A stretch of 35,848 nt of DNA from Trichosphaerium sp. ATCC 40318 (GCA_038496445.1 JALMLS010000428.1:1-35848); one strand, 5' to 3'; counted from the first letter of the stretch, positions 13,901-25,500 are shown. Program-made: numbers and translations. The notes: generated by a model from the sequence alone, not told the origin.

Positions 13901-14529
13901 ACAAACAGCCCAATGTCTTTGTTGAGTCCAGCATCAACACGAAGCCCATCTTCTATTCAAAGCATGGATTTGTGTATTAATGGCTCTCCAGTGATCTCGT
14001 TGAGTGATGACTCAATAATGACCTGGATTTCAGAGAGAGTGTTAAGTTTAAACTTGGACAGCGATAATGAAGCTGAGGTATGTTTTCTCTTTTTTTGTTT
14101 CTCACAAATTTACTTATTTTTAGGAACCGCCAACAGATGTTGTAGAACCAATAATACCACCTCACGCTGTCATACCTATGGCAACACATGTTGTACCACT
14201 TGAAGACAACAAGCCAAACTTATCTCGTGTATGTATTTTCGTGAATTTAATTTTTCTATTTTTTTTGAAGTATTAATTGTTTTCTCAAGTCCTACAACAC
14301 AAGAAGTAATGTAGTAGCACCTGATGCCTTTGTAATGGCGCCAATCATCAACAAGGTAACACCTGGATCTTGTTGGAATATTTTGTACGAAGGCATCTGC
14401 TACAACATCACTGTAATTCGCACTTCACGATTTTGGCCAAAATCTTTGATGGTCATTGTAGACTGGGGTGATAGGACGAGTTCTGCTGTCAAGTTCAATG
14501 AAAGCACCTGGTGTTTAGTCTCAGAATAG
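10976..14529 (+). CDS. MULE transposase with zinc-binding N-terminus, MULE core and SWIM finger; probably defective
   Basis: Sixteen coding segments from ATG 10976 to TAG 14529, about 900 codons: 10976-11047, 11091-11450, 11513-11721, 11779-12147, 12200-12365, 12447-12620, 12683-12791, 12950-13250, 13295-13453, 13499-13625, 13672-13680, 13722-13787, 13843-14077, 14124-14228, 14290-14529. The eleventh is a 9-nt microexon. In order it shows a Cys/His cluster like FLYWCH/WRKY-GCM fingers (CKERLCCALKNGC to GSHSPG), a MULE core with KIDKDPAERAA (second catalytic Asp), CQYH, and NTNNKMETQWRQF (catalytic Glu), then a SWIM finger (CGCFYF to CKHI), a Ser-rich acidic region and a folded-looking C-terminus (VIVDWGDRTSS). 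Damage: the frame hits a stop at 11915-11917 and resumes in another frame (CKMRLVEKEKL), and the first DxT motif reads LLIRTFSNKYP with no Asp. An unseen intron could explain the first fault but not the second. Confidence 0.78.
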
Positions 14530-14657
14530 GTCAACTAATGCTAGCTCCGCATCACAATAGAGCATCAATAGACTTTGTAGCGTAGCGGAAAAATACAAAA
14601 AAAAAAAATTTGACAAATAAATCTTAACTACTTTTCCTAACTTGTGTCTCATGTTAC

Positions 14658-14777
14658 TTTGTTTGGCTATGAGCCAACAAAATTTTTATTTACAGTGTAG
14701 TGGCGTGTTTGGAGTAACTGTATCAAAATCTACTCAAGTGGATTTTGCTCCAGATTCAGTAGAATTTCTCATCCCTG
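14658..14777. repeat. Right terminal inverted repeat region with two tandem hairpins
   Basis: The outer 30 bases align in inverted orientation with the left end (complement begins CAGGGATGAGAAATTCTACT). Inner hairpin: CAAAATCTACT (14724-14734) and AGTGGATTTTG (14737-14747), one mismatch, 2-nt loop. A second hairpin pairs 14658-14668 with 14672-14681 (TTTGTTTGGCT with AGCCAACAAA, one bulge). The mirrored two-hairpin layout matches the left end although the hairpin sequences differ. Confidence 0.7.
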
Positions 14778-14787
14778 CTAGTGCAGG
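14778..14787. repeat. Right target-site duplication of the MULE
   Basis: CTAGTGCAGG is identical to 10827-10836. With the left copy it brackets the transposon and defines its ends to within about two bases. Confidence 0.75.
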
Positions 14788-15533
14788 TGTACAATACTTT
14801 AAAACGTGATTGATTTTACAAAACGCTAAGAAACAGTTTTCTCACTCACGGGTATGGTTTACCGGGCAGTAAGTTCAAAAAAGGACTCAAAAATCTTTTG
14901 TGTATCAAATTGTTTTTCTGTAGGCGTAATTTCGTAGTATTTCTCCTCGCTGTCAGTCCTTTTTTGTAGTTTATACGACTTACACGTCACGTGTAAATAC
15001 GTATTTCCTTATTAAAGATTAACCTAAACGAGTGAAAAGGGTCAGCAACTGAAGGTTACAGTGACAATCGCTTTCACTTTTCTGTTTTTTTCTTAGTGTT
15101 CTTGGTACTCAAACTCAAAAAACCGAAGAAATCGTTGTGTAGAACACGTGAAACTTTTGCGGGTAATCTGTTCCCGAATAAATCTTGCGTATCACAATTT
15201 ATAACCACGCAAGTGCGCTAGCAAAAGCTAAAACAAAAGAGTAATCCAAAGACAAACAACAGAACGAATGGAGTACTTTTTTCAAGTTTTTTTTTTAGGC
15301 GCTAGTAAAAGTTGCTTCGTCATGCCACTCAGTACGTACTTGCTTTATTTCTCCGCTCTTCTACTTACTACAATGGTACGAACTATCTATGAGAGCATAA
15401 AGCGAGATAGTGGTACACCAAGAAGACCCAAAAGTTTACACCAAATACGGTGATAAAATTGTGAATTTACTTCATATTTACAAGTTCTTCACATCAAACA
15501 CAACACTTCTATACTATCACACGTACACGCAAG
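14788..15533. other. Promoter-side gap upstream of the glycoside hydrolase
   Basis: No gene can be supported. CACGTG cores lie at about 14988 and 15145. A 61-codon frame at 15268-15453 starts with a hydrophobic stretch (MEYFFQVFFLG) but its first third is mostly a T-run, so it was not accepted. The gap probably carries the promoter and leader of the gene at 15534. Confidence 0.4.
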
Positions 15534-18500
15534 ATGAAGCTATTAGTGTTCATTTTGGCATTATCGATAAGCGTATACGTACGTTTTAAAACGTAAAAAA
15601 ATGACATCGCGTCGAAACAAAAAAACGTGTTTGAGAACGAAACGTTATCTAATTTATGATGATATAGATAAACGCACAAACAGTAAACTCGCTTCGTATG
15701 GTATCATCCGACGATGGTAGCGTAATTAAGACAATACAGAACGGAGACATATTTAACACTCACATGGTCGGTGATGGACTAAATGTTGAATCACTAGTAT
15801 CTGGAGTAGGCTCTGTAGCATACGTACTCGATGGAACAATTAATAGACTCGAAAATGTTGCCGCATACTTTTTATACGGTAACTCTGGTCCTATACCTGA
15901 CCCATGGCCTGCTGCAAATCTATATGGTAGTCATACTTTAGCTGTCACCGCACACTCTGGTGCTGGCGCAACTGGAAGCAGTTCGGCAGTTTTCAACAGA
16001 AACTTTCAAAGCACGTGATTTTTATGACAAAATAATAATATTTACTTTCTTCTGGTCTTCTTTTACTGGATATATTTGATTAACACGTTTTCTTAGTTGT
16101 TAATACAATTGCTGGTTCCGCTCCAGGTAGAACTGAAGCTGAAGACTTCTCTGGGTTCTTTGATACAACTCCTGGTAACTCTGGTATGTCATAGATTCTC
16201 CCCGCATTTTTTTTTTATTTTATTTTTTTTCTCAGTTCACACAACATACAACAGTTGAACATTTGTTTCGAAAATAGACGTAGTATTTGGCGTAATAATA
16301 TTTTGTTAGGTGGACAAGCATGTGGCGCTAACCAAGGCGGCTCAAACCTTGTTGATTTACAACTAACAACTGATAATGGTGGCGGCTGTAATGTTGGTTG
16401 GGTTGCTGCAAACGAGTACTTGGACTTCGTTATTGATTTTTCAACAACTGGCGCGTTTAACCTCGATGCACGTGTAGCAGCAAACGGAAATACCGCAAAG
16501 TCAATTGACATCCTTGTTGATGGTGTTAACAAGGGTACAGTATCATGGACTGGTACAGGAGGTGAGTCCAAAGAAAGATAGTTTAGATTTTGTTCTTTTT
16601 TCTTTATCTGACTTTTTTTCACTTCAGGTTGGCAAACATGGCAAACACACTCAACAAATATCGGCACTGTAACTGCTGGTATTCATACAGTCCGTGTTTT
16701 ATTTACGTCATCTGGCTTGAACTTGAACTGGATCGATATTTCATCAACTTCAACACAACCTCCAGCTCCTTCACCTCCAGCGCAAGTTACAACTGATGGC
16801 AAACGATTCCATCCTGTTGTAGTACGTCATATTTTCTCCCTGTTTCTGCTAGAGGTATTTCTTATTGACTAACACTTTAGGTTACTTTCACAGGACCTTC
16901 AAGAAGCGAAACATCTGCCGCTACTTTTACCAATTTCAGACTTAACTGTGCTTTCACACGTGGTGGAACAACTTGGAATATTGCTGGTTTCTTTGCTGCT
17001 GATGGTAACGCTGAGGAGACATCTGCTACATCTGGTAACAAATGGCGTTGTATCTTTACACCTCCACTTGCTGGTACGCCCCTTTTTTAGTTTGTTCAAA
17101 TCTTGCTTTCTTTAGCATTTTCTGTTTCCACTTCATACTCTCTTTTGCTGATATCCTAATTCAGGTACTTACACTGTTACCGCTTCTTTCCGTACTGGTA
17201 CAGATGTTGCTTTGTCTACTTCCCCTACTGCTGGAACTGCGACTTCATTTGATGGAGTAAGTGCTTCATTTTCGATAAGTGGAGTTGGCACTGACAAGAG
17301 GTTCGTAAAGCATGCACATGTTTTGCTCTAATTTACTTTCTTAGGAATAACGGTATTCTTGAATATGTTGGAGAGCATTACATGAGATATTCAAGATCAG
17401 GAGACTACTTCATCAAGGGAGGAGCCGATTCTCCAGAAAACTTTTTGGGTACTTATTTTTTCCCTTTTTCCTTTTCACAAAGTTTTGTACTCTTTTATTG
17501 ACTTTGGGTTCGTAGCATACTGGGAGTTCGATAACACAGAAGACAAACATAGATACAATCCTCACGCTGGTGACTGGAATACAGGTGATCCTGTTTTTAA
17601 AGGAAACAAGGGTAAAAACATTATTGGTGCTGTGAATTACCTCGCTGGAAAGGGAATGAACTCAATCTATTTTGTAACAATGAACGCTCCTTTAGGAGAT
17701 GGTATGTCCTTTTTTTTGTCACCATTACCCTCAATACAATTGTTCTGAGCGTTTTCTAATCGATATAACTCAACAGGTAAGGATGTGTTCCCATGGATCA
17801 CTAAAACCGATCGTTTCAAATTCGATGTTAGTAAACTTGCTCAATGGGATGTCATTTTCACGCACATGGACACCAAAGGTACCTAGATTTCTATTTATAC
17901 TTGACACATATCTATTAATAACTAATGTCTTTATAAAGGTGTTATGCTTCATATTGTTACACAAGAAACTGAGAATGATCAACAACTTGATGGAGGTGCT
18001 TTGGGAAGAGAAAGAAAAGTTTACTACAGAGAACTTGTTGCTCGTTTCGGATACCATCTTGCTATCACTTGGAATCTTGGTGAAGAAAACACTAACACTG
18101 ATGCACAACGTTCTCAATTTACTGATTATATTGATGGATTAGATGCTTACAAGCATTTGATCGTATGTCATACATACCCAGGACAGCAGGTACACAACTT
18201 AGCACAACATAAGTTTCTACTTTTTTTTTTCTTGCTAACATTTTTTTCTCCTTAGGAACTACGCTACCGCGCTCTTATTGGAAAACCAAACTTCCTTGGT
18301 GCTTCTATTCAAATAAGTATTGGCAATACTGCTGGTGAAGTAAAGAAATGGTGGGAAGAAACAGTAAGTTTGAGCTTAATTGTTTCAAGTGTCTTAATGA
18401 CAAACTAATAGGAAGCTGTTGGACCAAAATGGGTTATCACTTCTGATGAAATCGGTCCTGCAAGTATTGGTGTGAGGCCTGATCCTCCAAATGCTAATCA

Positions 18501-19077
18501 TATTGAAGTCCGTACTAAAGTACTTTGGGGTACTATCCTACAAGGTAAGGAGCCAACCTCTCCAATATGAAAAACAGTCAATTACGTTTTTGAGAACTCG
18601 ACTAAATTTCCTTTGTACAGGTGGTGCTGGTGCCGAATATTATTTTGGATACCAACAACCTCATAACGATCTTAACTTGGAAGACTTCAGGTCACGTGAT
18701 TCTGTTTGGGGATGGACAAAACACGCCATTGATTTTATGGCTGGGTACGAAAAAAAAACCAAAACTATCACATTTGCATGGTCTCTTACTGTATTTCTAG
18801 CATACCTTTCGTTAGTATGGCTCCATGTGCCAACAACCTTGGAAGCGGTTACTGCTTTAAGAACTCTAACTTCTTCGTTGTATCTATGCCTACTGGCGGT
18901 ACACTGAATGTTAGTACAGAGCTCGGAACTGGAACATGGGTTGTACAATTCTTTAACCCAAGAAATGGCGCTTATAACTCTGTTCAAACAATTAGCGGTT
19001 CATCAATAACAGCACCTGATTCACAAGATTGGGTAGCTATTGTAAAACCACAAGGTTATAATATCCCTACAAACTAG
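15534..19077 (+). CDS. Secreted multidomain glycoside hydrolase: Ig-like, CBM6, DUF5060, TIM-barrel, C-terminal beta domain
   Basis: Fifteen exons sum to 2529 nt, giving 842 aa: 15534-15572, 15668-16010, 16097-16183, 16310-16561, 16628-16821, 16881-17073, 17165-17300, 17345-17448, 17516-17701, 17777-17878, 17939-18189, 18256-18363, 18412-18544, 18621-18744, 18801-19077. Exon 1 is a signal peptide ([13 protein letters not shown]). Then come an Ig-like domain ([17 protein letters not shown]), a CBM6 ([27 protein letters not shown], ending LNLNWIDI), a Pro linker (PPAPSPPA), a DUF5060-like domain ([20 protein letters not shown]), a barrel with [20 protein letters not shown] and VITSDEIGP (likely catalytic Glu residues), and a final domain like the collagen-binding one ([15 protein letters not shown]). 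This order is familiar from marine and gut bacteria acting on polysaccharides; the sugar is unknown. Intron 2 appears to be GC-AG (GCACGTG, from 16011), because the GT four bases on breaks the frame. Confidence 0.85.
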
Positions 19078-20671
19078 ACTACACTAGAATCAAATACAAT
19101 GCAATAAATTTTTAGTCAATTCGAAAAAAAAAGTTATCCCTTTATCTCCTGACTCAAGACTAGAACCTAGCACATAGAAAATTATTTACGAATGTCCTTA
19201 CGGAATCAGTATACGCTATAAAAACATCAATTTTGTAAACATCTATGTTGAGTAGTAGTTGTATTGCCGTCGTTTTAGGCTAGAAAACTCTCATTTTTGC
19301 AACACTAAATACTTTGCAGCACCGCTCTGTCTTAAAAAGTGAATACTTGCAACAGTGTACTTTACCATAAAGCGATACTGACGCAGGAACGTGTCAGGAA
19401 ACGTTGCCTATACCCTGTCATAGGGCAACGAATGGTAATGTTGTCGTGAAACATAAATACAGCTTTCGGTTGTAACCTTAAGGCAAAGTAACAAAATTGT
19501 AATAAATCAGCATAGGAAGAAAACTTGATGCTCCCCCTTATTGTTACACGTTGAACAAAACAGAAACAATACTCCACAATATGAAGCCTGCTTCATTGAA
19601 TGTTGTTTAAGTCTTTAGTTTTTTTCTTGTTTTAAAGAGATATGGTTGACCTTGAATGGCGGGTAGTGCAACACCATGTAGAATTGCAACAAGGATTTGT
19701 AAAAACAGGCAAGCCTGCAACGGTACAAGAAGACCAAAATAAAAAATTAGCATAAACGGTTTCGTGCTTTGGTAGGAATAACACCAACAGCGTTTAAACT
19801 GCTGAGAACAGATACACCACTTGATTTTAGCCAATAGGCCGAGAAGTGGCCTATAATAATCTCAACCAACCCCTACCTAAATTTTTTTCAATGAAGAAAA
19901 ATGTCCAATGCACCAAAAATAACAAAAAGCACGTGTTCAATCAACACACGCTGTCCAACTTCAAAGTGGTTTTTGCTTAAAACTAACATTGCTAGCACAA
20001 TCATACTATACATGATGTATCAAATGTCAAATAAACACTGGATTACCACGTGTATTTGAAAGCGGTTATGCGTATTTTTATTCAAAGACATCTAACCAAC
20101 AATTACATACCATTAATTGCATACAAGATATAATTCCTCTAATAACCAAAAACGCGAAGCTACAAACTTGGCCCAAAATGTTGTAAGCTAATTCAAAAGT
20201 AAACTACTGCTAGCTTTATTAGGACTGTTCATTATTCCTAAACAGAAGTCGTAACTACTCTACCACCAATCAGCTGTTACAGTTCTAACACTCTCAGTTG
20301 ACTTTCTTCTATCAACTAACCAAGGAATACTAACTAAGACGATGTTGGGAGGAAGGCAAAATATCTTGTGGCTCTAGCGCAGTGCCAAGCATTTGTTATA
20401 TGATACAAGAACACTTGGAAAATAAAAGAAAGGTTGTTGCAGTTTTGAAAACAAATTGAAAAGGAAATTTTTGGGTGGGATGTGGGTGATTGCTGCTCGC
20501 CATGTTGTTTAAGCTTTGTCGGTAGTTGTTGTTTTATACGAAGTCAACTGAAGTTTACCCAAACGTTTGTAACGGAGTAAAACACGTATACAGCCATGAA
20601 ACTAGTATCTATGTGTCAATTCTTCTTTGACTCCTTTGTCTTCTGCTATTGCTCCTTTGGACAATGAGATG
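19078..20671. other. Gene-free stretch
   Basis: No supported gene. A stem pairs CGTTGCCTAT (19402-19411) with ATAGGGCAACG (19420-19430), one bulge, 8-nt loop. CACGTG occurs at about 19930 and 20047. Open frames on the minus strand at 19362-19577 and 19607-19834 show no family features or start context. Confidence 0.45.
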
Positions 20672-20925
20672 CTATAAGCCTGTGAGCGCAAGTGTTCTTA
20701 AACCTGCATCTGTTATTGATTTACAAGACCGCAAGCAAATAGTATGTACACCTGCCAATACCTTTAAGCCTTCATCTATTACATTTGTGTTTGACAAATT
20801 AATCTTATGTGCACCTGCCAATGATGCAATGCCATAATCTGTTTGATAAATCAATCTAATGTACACCTATCAAAGTGTAAGATATTGCAAGAACTATCAG
20901 ACCCGTAATATCTTGTCAGTTTTTG
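20672..20925 (-). pseudogene. Leucine-rich repeat relic of the F-box/LRR family
   Basis: About three repeat units remain: GVH-stop-IDLSN, then after a frame change YGIASLAGAHKINLSNTNV, LAGVHTICLRSCKSITD and AGLRTLALTG. They match the consensus LSGVHTIDLxxCxxITDxG of the genes at 27584 and 31147. An in-frame TAG inside the motif, a frameshift just after it and the absence of an F-box head show it is a fragment. It stops at 20672 and nothing LRR-like continues on either side, so it looks like a partial copy or the last remains of a full gene. Confidence 0.75.
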
Positions 20926-21323
20926 CTGTCAACTAAATCACATTTCAAACGTTGTATCTGCTATTTCTGTAAGAACTAACATAACTTGCAAGACTGTCAG
21001 ATCTGACTAAACACGAAAACCAACAGCCACAAACAACAAAAAATTTGCACAGTTTTGCAAACTTGAATGATACGGACAATATTAATTACAAGGCATGTGA
21101 TATTGCAATAACATACGTATCTGCATTTACACGCGTCATACGTTTGCCTAGCTGTTTTATCATAGTAACACGTGATAATTCAAAACTTGACTCAATGGGT
21201 TGAAAGGCTTCTAAAATAAAATGCCAACAAAAAATCAATTTATTTATAGTTTGCTTAACACTAGCACTGAGATAGCAAGTCACATACAACATGCATGTGG
21301 TTACTATATAGATATACACTCGC

Positions 21324-21721
21324 TTAATCACATCTATAGCGGGATACTTTCGCATTAGTACCAATCGTCATGAAACCATTATAAGTATTACATCTTCCAG
21401 CACTAGGTGTTCTCTGATTGCATCGTTTACCGCAGTTTTTCTTGCCTGATATGTGGTCATACTATACTTAGAAGTGAGTCGAAAGTTGAACAGCGTAGAC
21501 AATGGAAAAGTGCGTACGCCGTCATAACTCGTTTTAGGGCAAGATCCCCAAATGTCAGAGCAAAAAGTTCCCGAACCTCCCTCAGTTTTTTCATACAGCC
21601 TTGAACACCATTTGCCTATGCACGCTTCTGCCTCTTCGTCATTTCCTGATACAGGACATGCGAACATAAAGACTACAAAAAGAATAGCCAAGGATAGCGT
21701 AGGTAAAGATAAGTTGCTCAT
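21324..21721 (-). CDS. Secreted cysteine-rich protein 1
   Basis: Two exons, 21721-21518 and 21461-21324, spliced over a 56-nt intron (GTACGC...GTATAG), give 113 aa. Residues 1-26 form a signal peptide ending ACPVSG. The mature part has eight cysteines, four in exon 1 (ACIGKWC, FCSDIWGSC) and four in exon 2 (NCGKRC, GRC, RYRC), enough for four disulfides, and is rich in Gly, Ser and Lys. Reading through without splicing would lose all four exon-2 cysteines, which supports the model. I recognise no known family. Such proteins are often secreted inhibitors, lectins or effectors, but nothing here decides between them. Confidence 0.65.
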
Positions 21722-23509
21722 TGTGAGTGATAATAATTTTTTGAGTGAAAAGGTGTAGAGAGTTTTTCAAGAGTTTGTCCGATGTAATCCCGATTTCACA
21801 TAACACGAAACTACACGACTCTCACGACTGTACACGAGGACCACAAACCTAAGGCAAAGGTTGCCTGTTGAAATAAGCCAAAACTGGTACAGCGAACAAC
21901 GTCAGCTGCCTGTTGTATTAAGGAATGTAACAACATCCGCAAAAAAGGTTGTATCTTTTTGTAGCACGTAGAGTATGTAGTAACTTTGGACATACAAAAG
22001 AGACCAACGCCTATTTGAGCGCTATAACCCAATCTTAATTGTCAACTTACAATGGCATTGCTTTTATTTACATTCCACGGATAGTATGCACCACAGTATG
22101 TATAATTATGTTAATCAAGCAAAGGGTGAATCGTGCAAAACATACAGAGTTGACTAGCACAATGTGAATGTATCACATGAGAAAGCACCTAGGCTAAACA
22201 ATAATTCGACAAAATGCGTGGTATGTCGCATAAGGTCCTGTCATACTCTAATATAGTGTACACACGTTCTGTATTGTCAGGAAGTTTTTTTCATTGGTGG
22301 GAAGAGCGTTTGTCAATTGTACTTAAAAAGAGTCAAAGCTGGCTTGTGGTTTATTTTTGTGATTGCTTTATTATGTACAGATGTACTAGATGAGGTGTTG
22401 AAGGCCTTGGCAAGTGTGTAACCTATTAAAACCCAGCGTCAATCAAAAAATGCGAGCTAGAAAAATGTACAGTCAATATAGAAATACTACATACACTACC
22501 TCTCTACTTTCGCTACCTTTTAGTAGCACTGTACTGGTAGTTTGCTCTCGCTTGCAAACGCCAAAGTGCCTTAAAATAGGCCCATACTATAGGTTGCTTT
22601 GTTGATTTGTAGTAGCAATAAATAGAGCATCAAACAACGACAGTAAGTAGTCGAGGAATTCGTGATTCATAGCAAGTCTCTGGTTTTTATCAATGGCAAG
22701 TATTTGCAAAATGCTATCAAGAAAAGGTGAGACTTTTTTTGTTAGAAAATAGTTGTTCTCAACTTGCTGATTATGAACGCGTGATATGTCCGAAGAGAAA
22801 AATCAAGCCGTTATATACCTACAGGCACTGATACGTGGATTACTTGTAAATATATAAACCGAGAAGGTTGAGAAATAGAGTTGTACATTAGAACATGACC
22901 AACTTTTTTTGTGGGATTCCAAAGGATAATGCGTAAATGTTAATACCCGCCCAATACTTCTATGTGTAAACGAAAGCCTAAACTGGGAGTTATCCAGCAG
23001 TGCATTATCATTTGAATACGAAGGACTAAGACCAACTCGCAACCTTATCACGACAGCAACAGGATAGCATAGTTGTATAAAAAATTTCCCAGTGTCCTTT
23101 TCTTAAACTCACATACGTGGTGTCAAAACACTTCCAGTACCTCCCTTTTTCGATTTTTTTATTTGACATTGTGTTGTAAATAAATCCTTGACGCTCGCTC
23201 TGCGCTCAAGCTATCTGTCAGGGACAGATATGTTCCTTTCCTCCCAAAGATCATCTAGCTGTCTCAGGTTGGTTGATTGAGGATGTGGTCTAAACACAGA
23301 CATAATTTCAAAGGGAAAAGCTATGTACGAATAAAATTTTAAGACGTAAAATGCGTACTTAAGTTTTTTTGCCAGGCAAAAACAAACTGCTTACTTTTTT
23401 CACAATGCAAGTTAAACTAACCATTTTTTATTAAACTTATACACAAGTACTGGCGCTGATCAAGTCAAAAATCCACCCAAAGCCTAGGTACTTTGTTATT
23501 CGCAATGCC
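21722..23509. other. Gene-free stretch
   Basis: No gene can be supported. A minus-strand frame of 82 codons at 22803-23051 begins only with GTG and shows no family features; it could be an old exon. Tandem hairpins are described at 23187-23230. Confidence 0.4.
23187..23230. repeat. Two adjacent small hairpins
   Basis: CTTGACGC (23187-23194) can pair with GCGCTCAAG (23202-23210) around a 7-nt loop with one bulge. One base later TATCTGTC (23212-23219) pairs perfectly with GACAGATA (23223-23230) around a 3-nt loop. The two-hairpin layout recalls the MULE ends at 10863-10957, but the sequences differ and no partner end was found. Confidence 0.45.
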
Positions 23510-25500
23510 TTAATAACCAGCCACATCTAGAGCTCTGGACACCATCACACTTTTGAAAACATCACATAAGTTGACAGAGAAGTGAAGAATTGAGTAGTAA
23601 TGAAAATATGAGTATGCTGTAGTCATTGTGCTGCTTCCCTCTTCATCTGTGACTGCTCCTTCATACATATGAGAAGTGAATAATAGCCGTAGGTACTCAA
23701 AAATAGAGTCCATTGTGTCTAGAAAGAAAGCGTTAGTTAAAGAGCTTGGTCCATCTCAAAATTCAAATAGAAAAGGGGTAAAGGATTACCTTCAGGGCAA
23801 TCTGGGAACTTCTCACAGAACTCACTAGGTACTATATGGTCATCTTTGTAGATAAATATAGCCATACTACAACCTTTAGTTTTATAAAGGATATTACACC
23901 ACAACGAGTACTCATGTATTGATCTGTGTAGTTTTGTGCCGAAGATTGGGTCATGTACACGGTATTCACCAAGTACAATTAGTTGTACATTATTAAACAA
24001 TCGTTTCCGTATGCAAGTTTATCTTGTATGACGTTTTGGAATAGTGTGTGAGACATTGAAGGGTACATAGTCAACCTAGGAAAAATATAAAGACCAATCA
24101 CGTGACAGTTTTTTTTTTTTCCACTTGTACATCATATCAGTACTTGACATATTACTAATATATTCAAGAGGTTTATCAGTATGTAGGAGTGTACAACACA
24201 TGTTTTCAATATGTTCTGGTATCACAGTGTATTCTTTATCCAGTATCATTGAAGCAGCTTTTTCGAAACTATCACATTGAGATTGTTAGTACTCCAAGAA
24301 AGGACAAAAAACCTGTACTATTTGGCTCGCTCATCATCTTCAACATCAATTGTTTCAAGGCCTTCAGCAATCAGTTCTTGAGCAATTGAGGACTTAATTA
24401 CCTCTGCACATTTACTCTAGGTATCACATGTAAGTTGTGGTGTAAGTGTAAGTTGTGGTATAAGCTAACAAAGGTGTTCTTCGATACCTCAGGATTGTCT
24501 TTTGATGCCTTCAAAGCAACAGAAAGTGTGTATTTTTGAATACATCTCTTGAACGGAGAAAAGTCTGGTGCCACTATTGACCTTGCAACACCTCCCACGC
24601 ACATGTGCATATTGTTTCCAAGGAAAAGGACATTCATTCGATACTGTTTTTTTTCCCTTTTAAGTATAGAGGAGATTTTTCGGTCAGGTAAGTTTTGATG
24701 TTTCATTCTTTTCTTCATGCGGTTTGTGTGCTTTCGCTTGGAGAGTGTCTTCTGAACCGTGTATGGATTCAAACCGGCTTTATAATACTTGTTTAAGAAT
24801 GCATATGTGCTAGCTCTGCTCTTGATAATCAACAGTAAGTCATAAACAGATAATAGTACAGCGTATCAAAAAATAGACCCAACTTACTCTACTGACTTCG
24901 AATAGCCACGTGAACTGACTCTGGCAATACTTCGAATACGGCTTTGCTGTTTGTGATATAGCAAGAATACATTTGGCATCTAGAAAGCTTATCACGTGCC
25001 ATACAATCTCGGTTGGGAGCTCTAAAGAACAAAGGAAAAAGGTTATTTCAAACATCAGAGAAGTTGTTGGAATCTCATTCATTACCTGTGAAGTTAGTGA
25101 ATGTCGTCACCTTGGCGTTTATGGAAGTGATGGCATTAGTAGAATTGGATCCACGCTTCTTGTATCGGAGTGATACGAATGGTTCATTGTGAGAGACGAT
25201 GTATTGATGAACACTAAAAGTTCAAACGGTTTAATGTTTGCCCCATTCACAAGAAAACTGTAAAACCGCAAAAAACGCAACCAATGCGTTTGTTGTAGCT
25301 TTGAGAACAAAAAACGAGCGATAAGCTTCACATACTGTTGACATGCTTCCAATATAGATACAGACGCAAAATTAGGTCGTTTACTGACCCGCCAAGCCAA
25401 TATATCTTCAAAAACCTGTTTTTTCTAAACAAACGGCTTAGATCCAAGTCTAAAGTGCCAAAACAACCTTTCGCAATACCAAGATGTCGTACGCTTCCAT
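23510..25500 (-). CDS. F-box protein with unknown C-terminal region
   Basis: The firm part is a chain of exons on the minus strand: 25021-24888, 24820-24488, 24416-24319, 24268-24131, 24075 to about 24000, a segment ending at 23790, and 23718-23510. Phases agree at the first four junctions and introns carry good signals (GTAAGT, TACTAAC, TTTAACTAACG). Exon 25021 opens with an F-box core, LPTEIVWHVISFLDAKC, which in other eukaryotes binds Skp1 of SCF ubiquitin ligases. A basic stretch (KRKHTNRMKKRMKHQ), an acidic run (IDVEDDERAK) and the end RALDVAGY follow. No repeats or known recognition domain are seen. Upstream, in-phase segments (HQYIVSHNEPFVSLRY; VFEDILAWRVSKRP) suggest that the gene begins near the ATG at 25500, with introns I could not settle. 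The junction around 23990 is also unresolved. Confidence 0.6.

Larger units (their letters stand above)
10837..14777. mobile_element. Complete Mutator-like (MULE) DNA transposon, about 3.9 kb
   Basis: The element is bounded by a 10-bp direct repeat and by ends that align in inverted orientation: AAATTCTACTAAAT near 10848 against the complement of the right end, AAATTCTACTGAAT, and both continue into a hairpin containing ATCCAC. It carries a single intron-rich transposase gene (10976-14529) filling almost the whole interior. Each end contains two hairpins in tandem. The insertion sits about 750 bp upstream of the glycoside hydrolase gene. The duplication is still perfect, implying a fairly recent insertion, but the transposase looks damaged. 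Confidence 0.8.

Noticed and set aside
15268-15453. 61-codon frame upstream of the glycoside hydrolase
   Set aside because: Begins with T-run codons and lies where a promoter or leader is expected.
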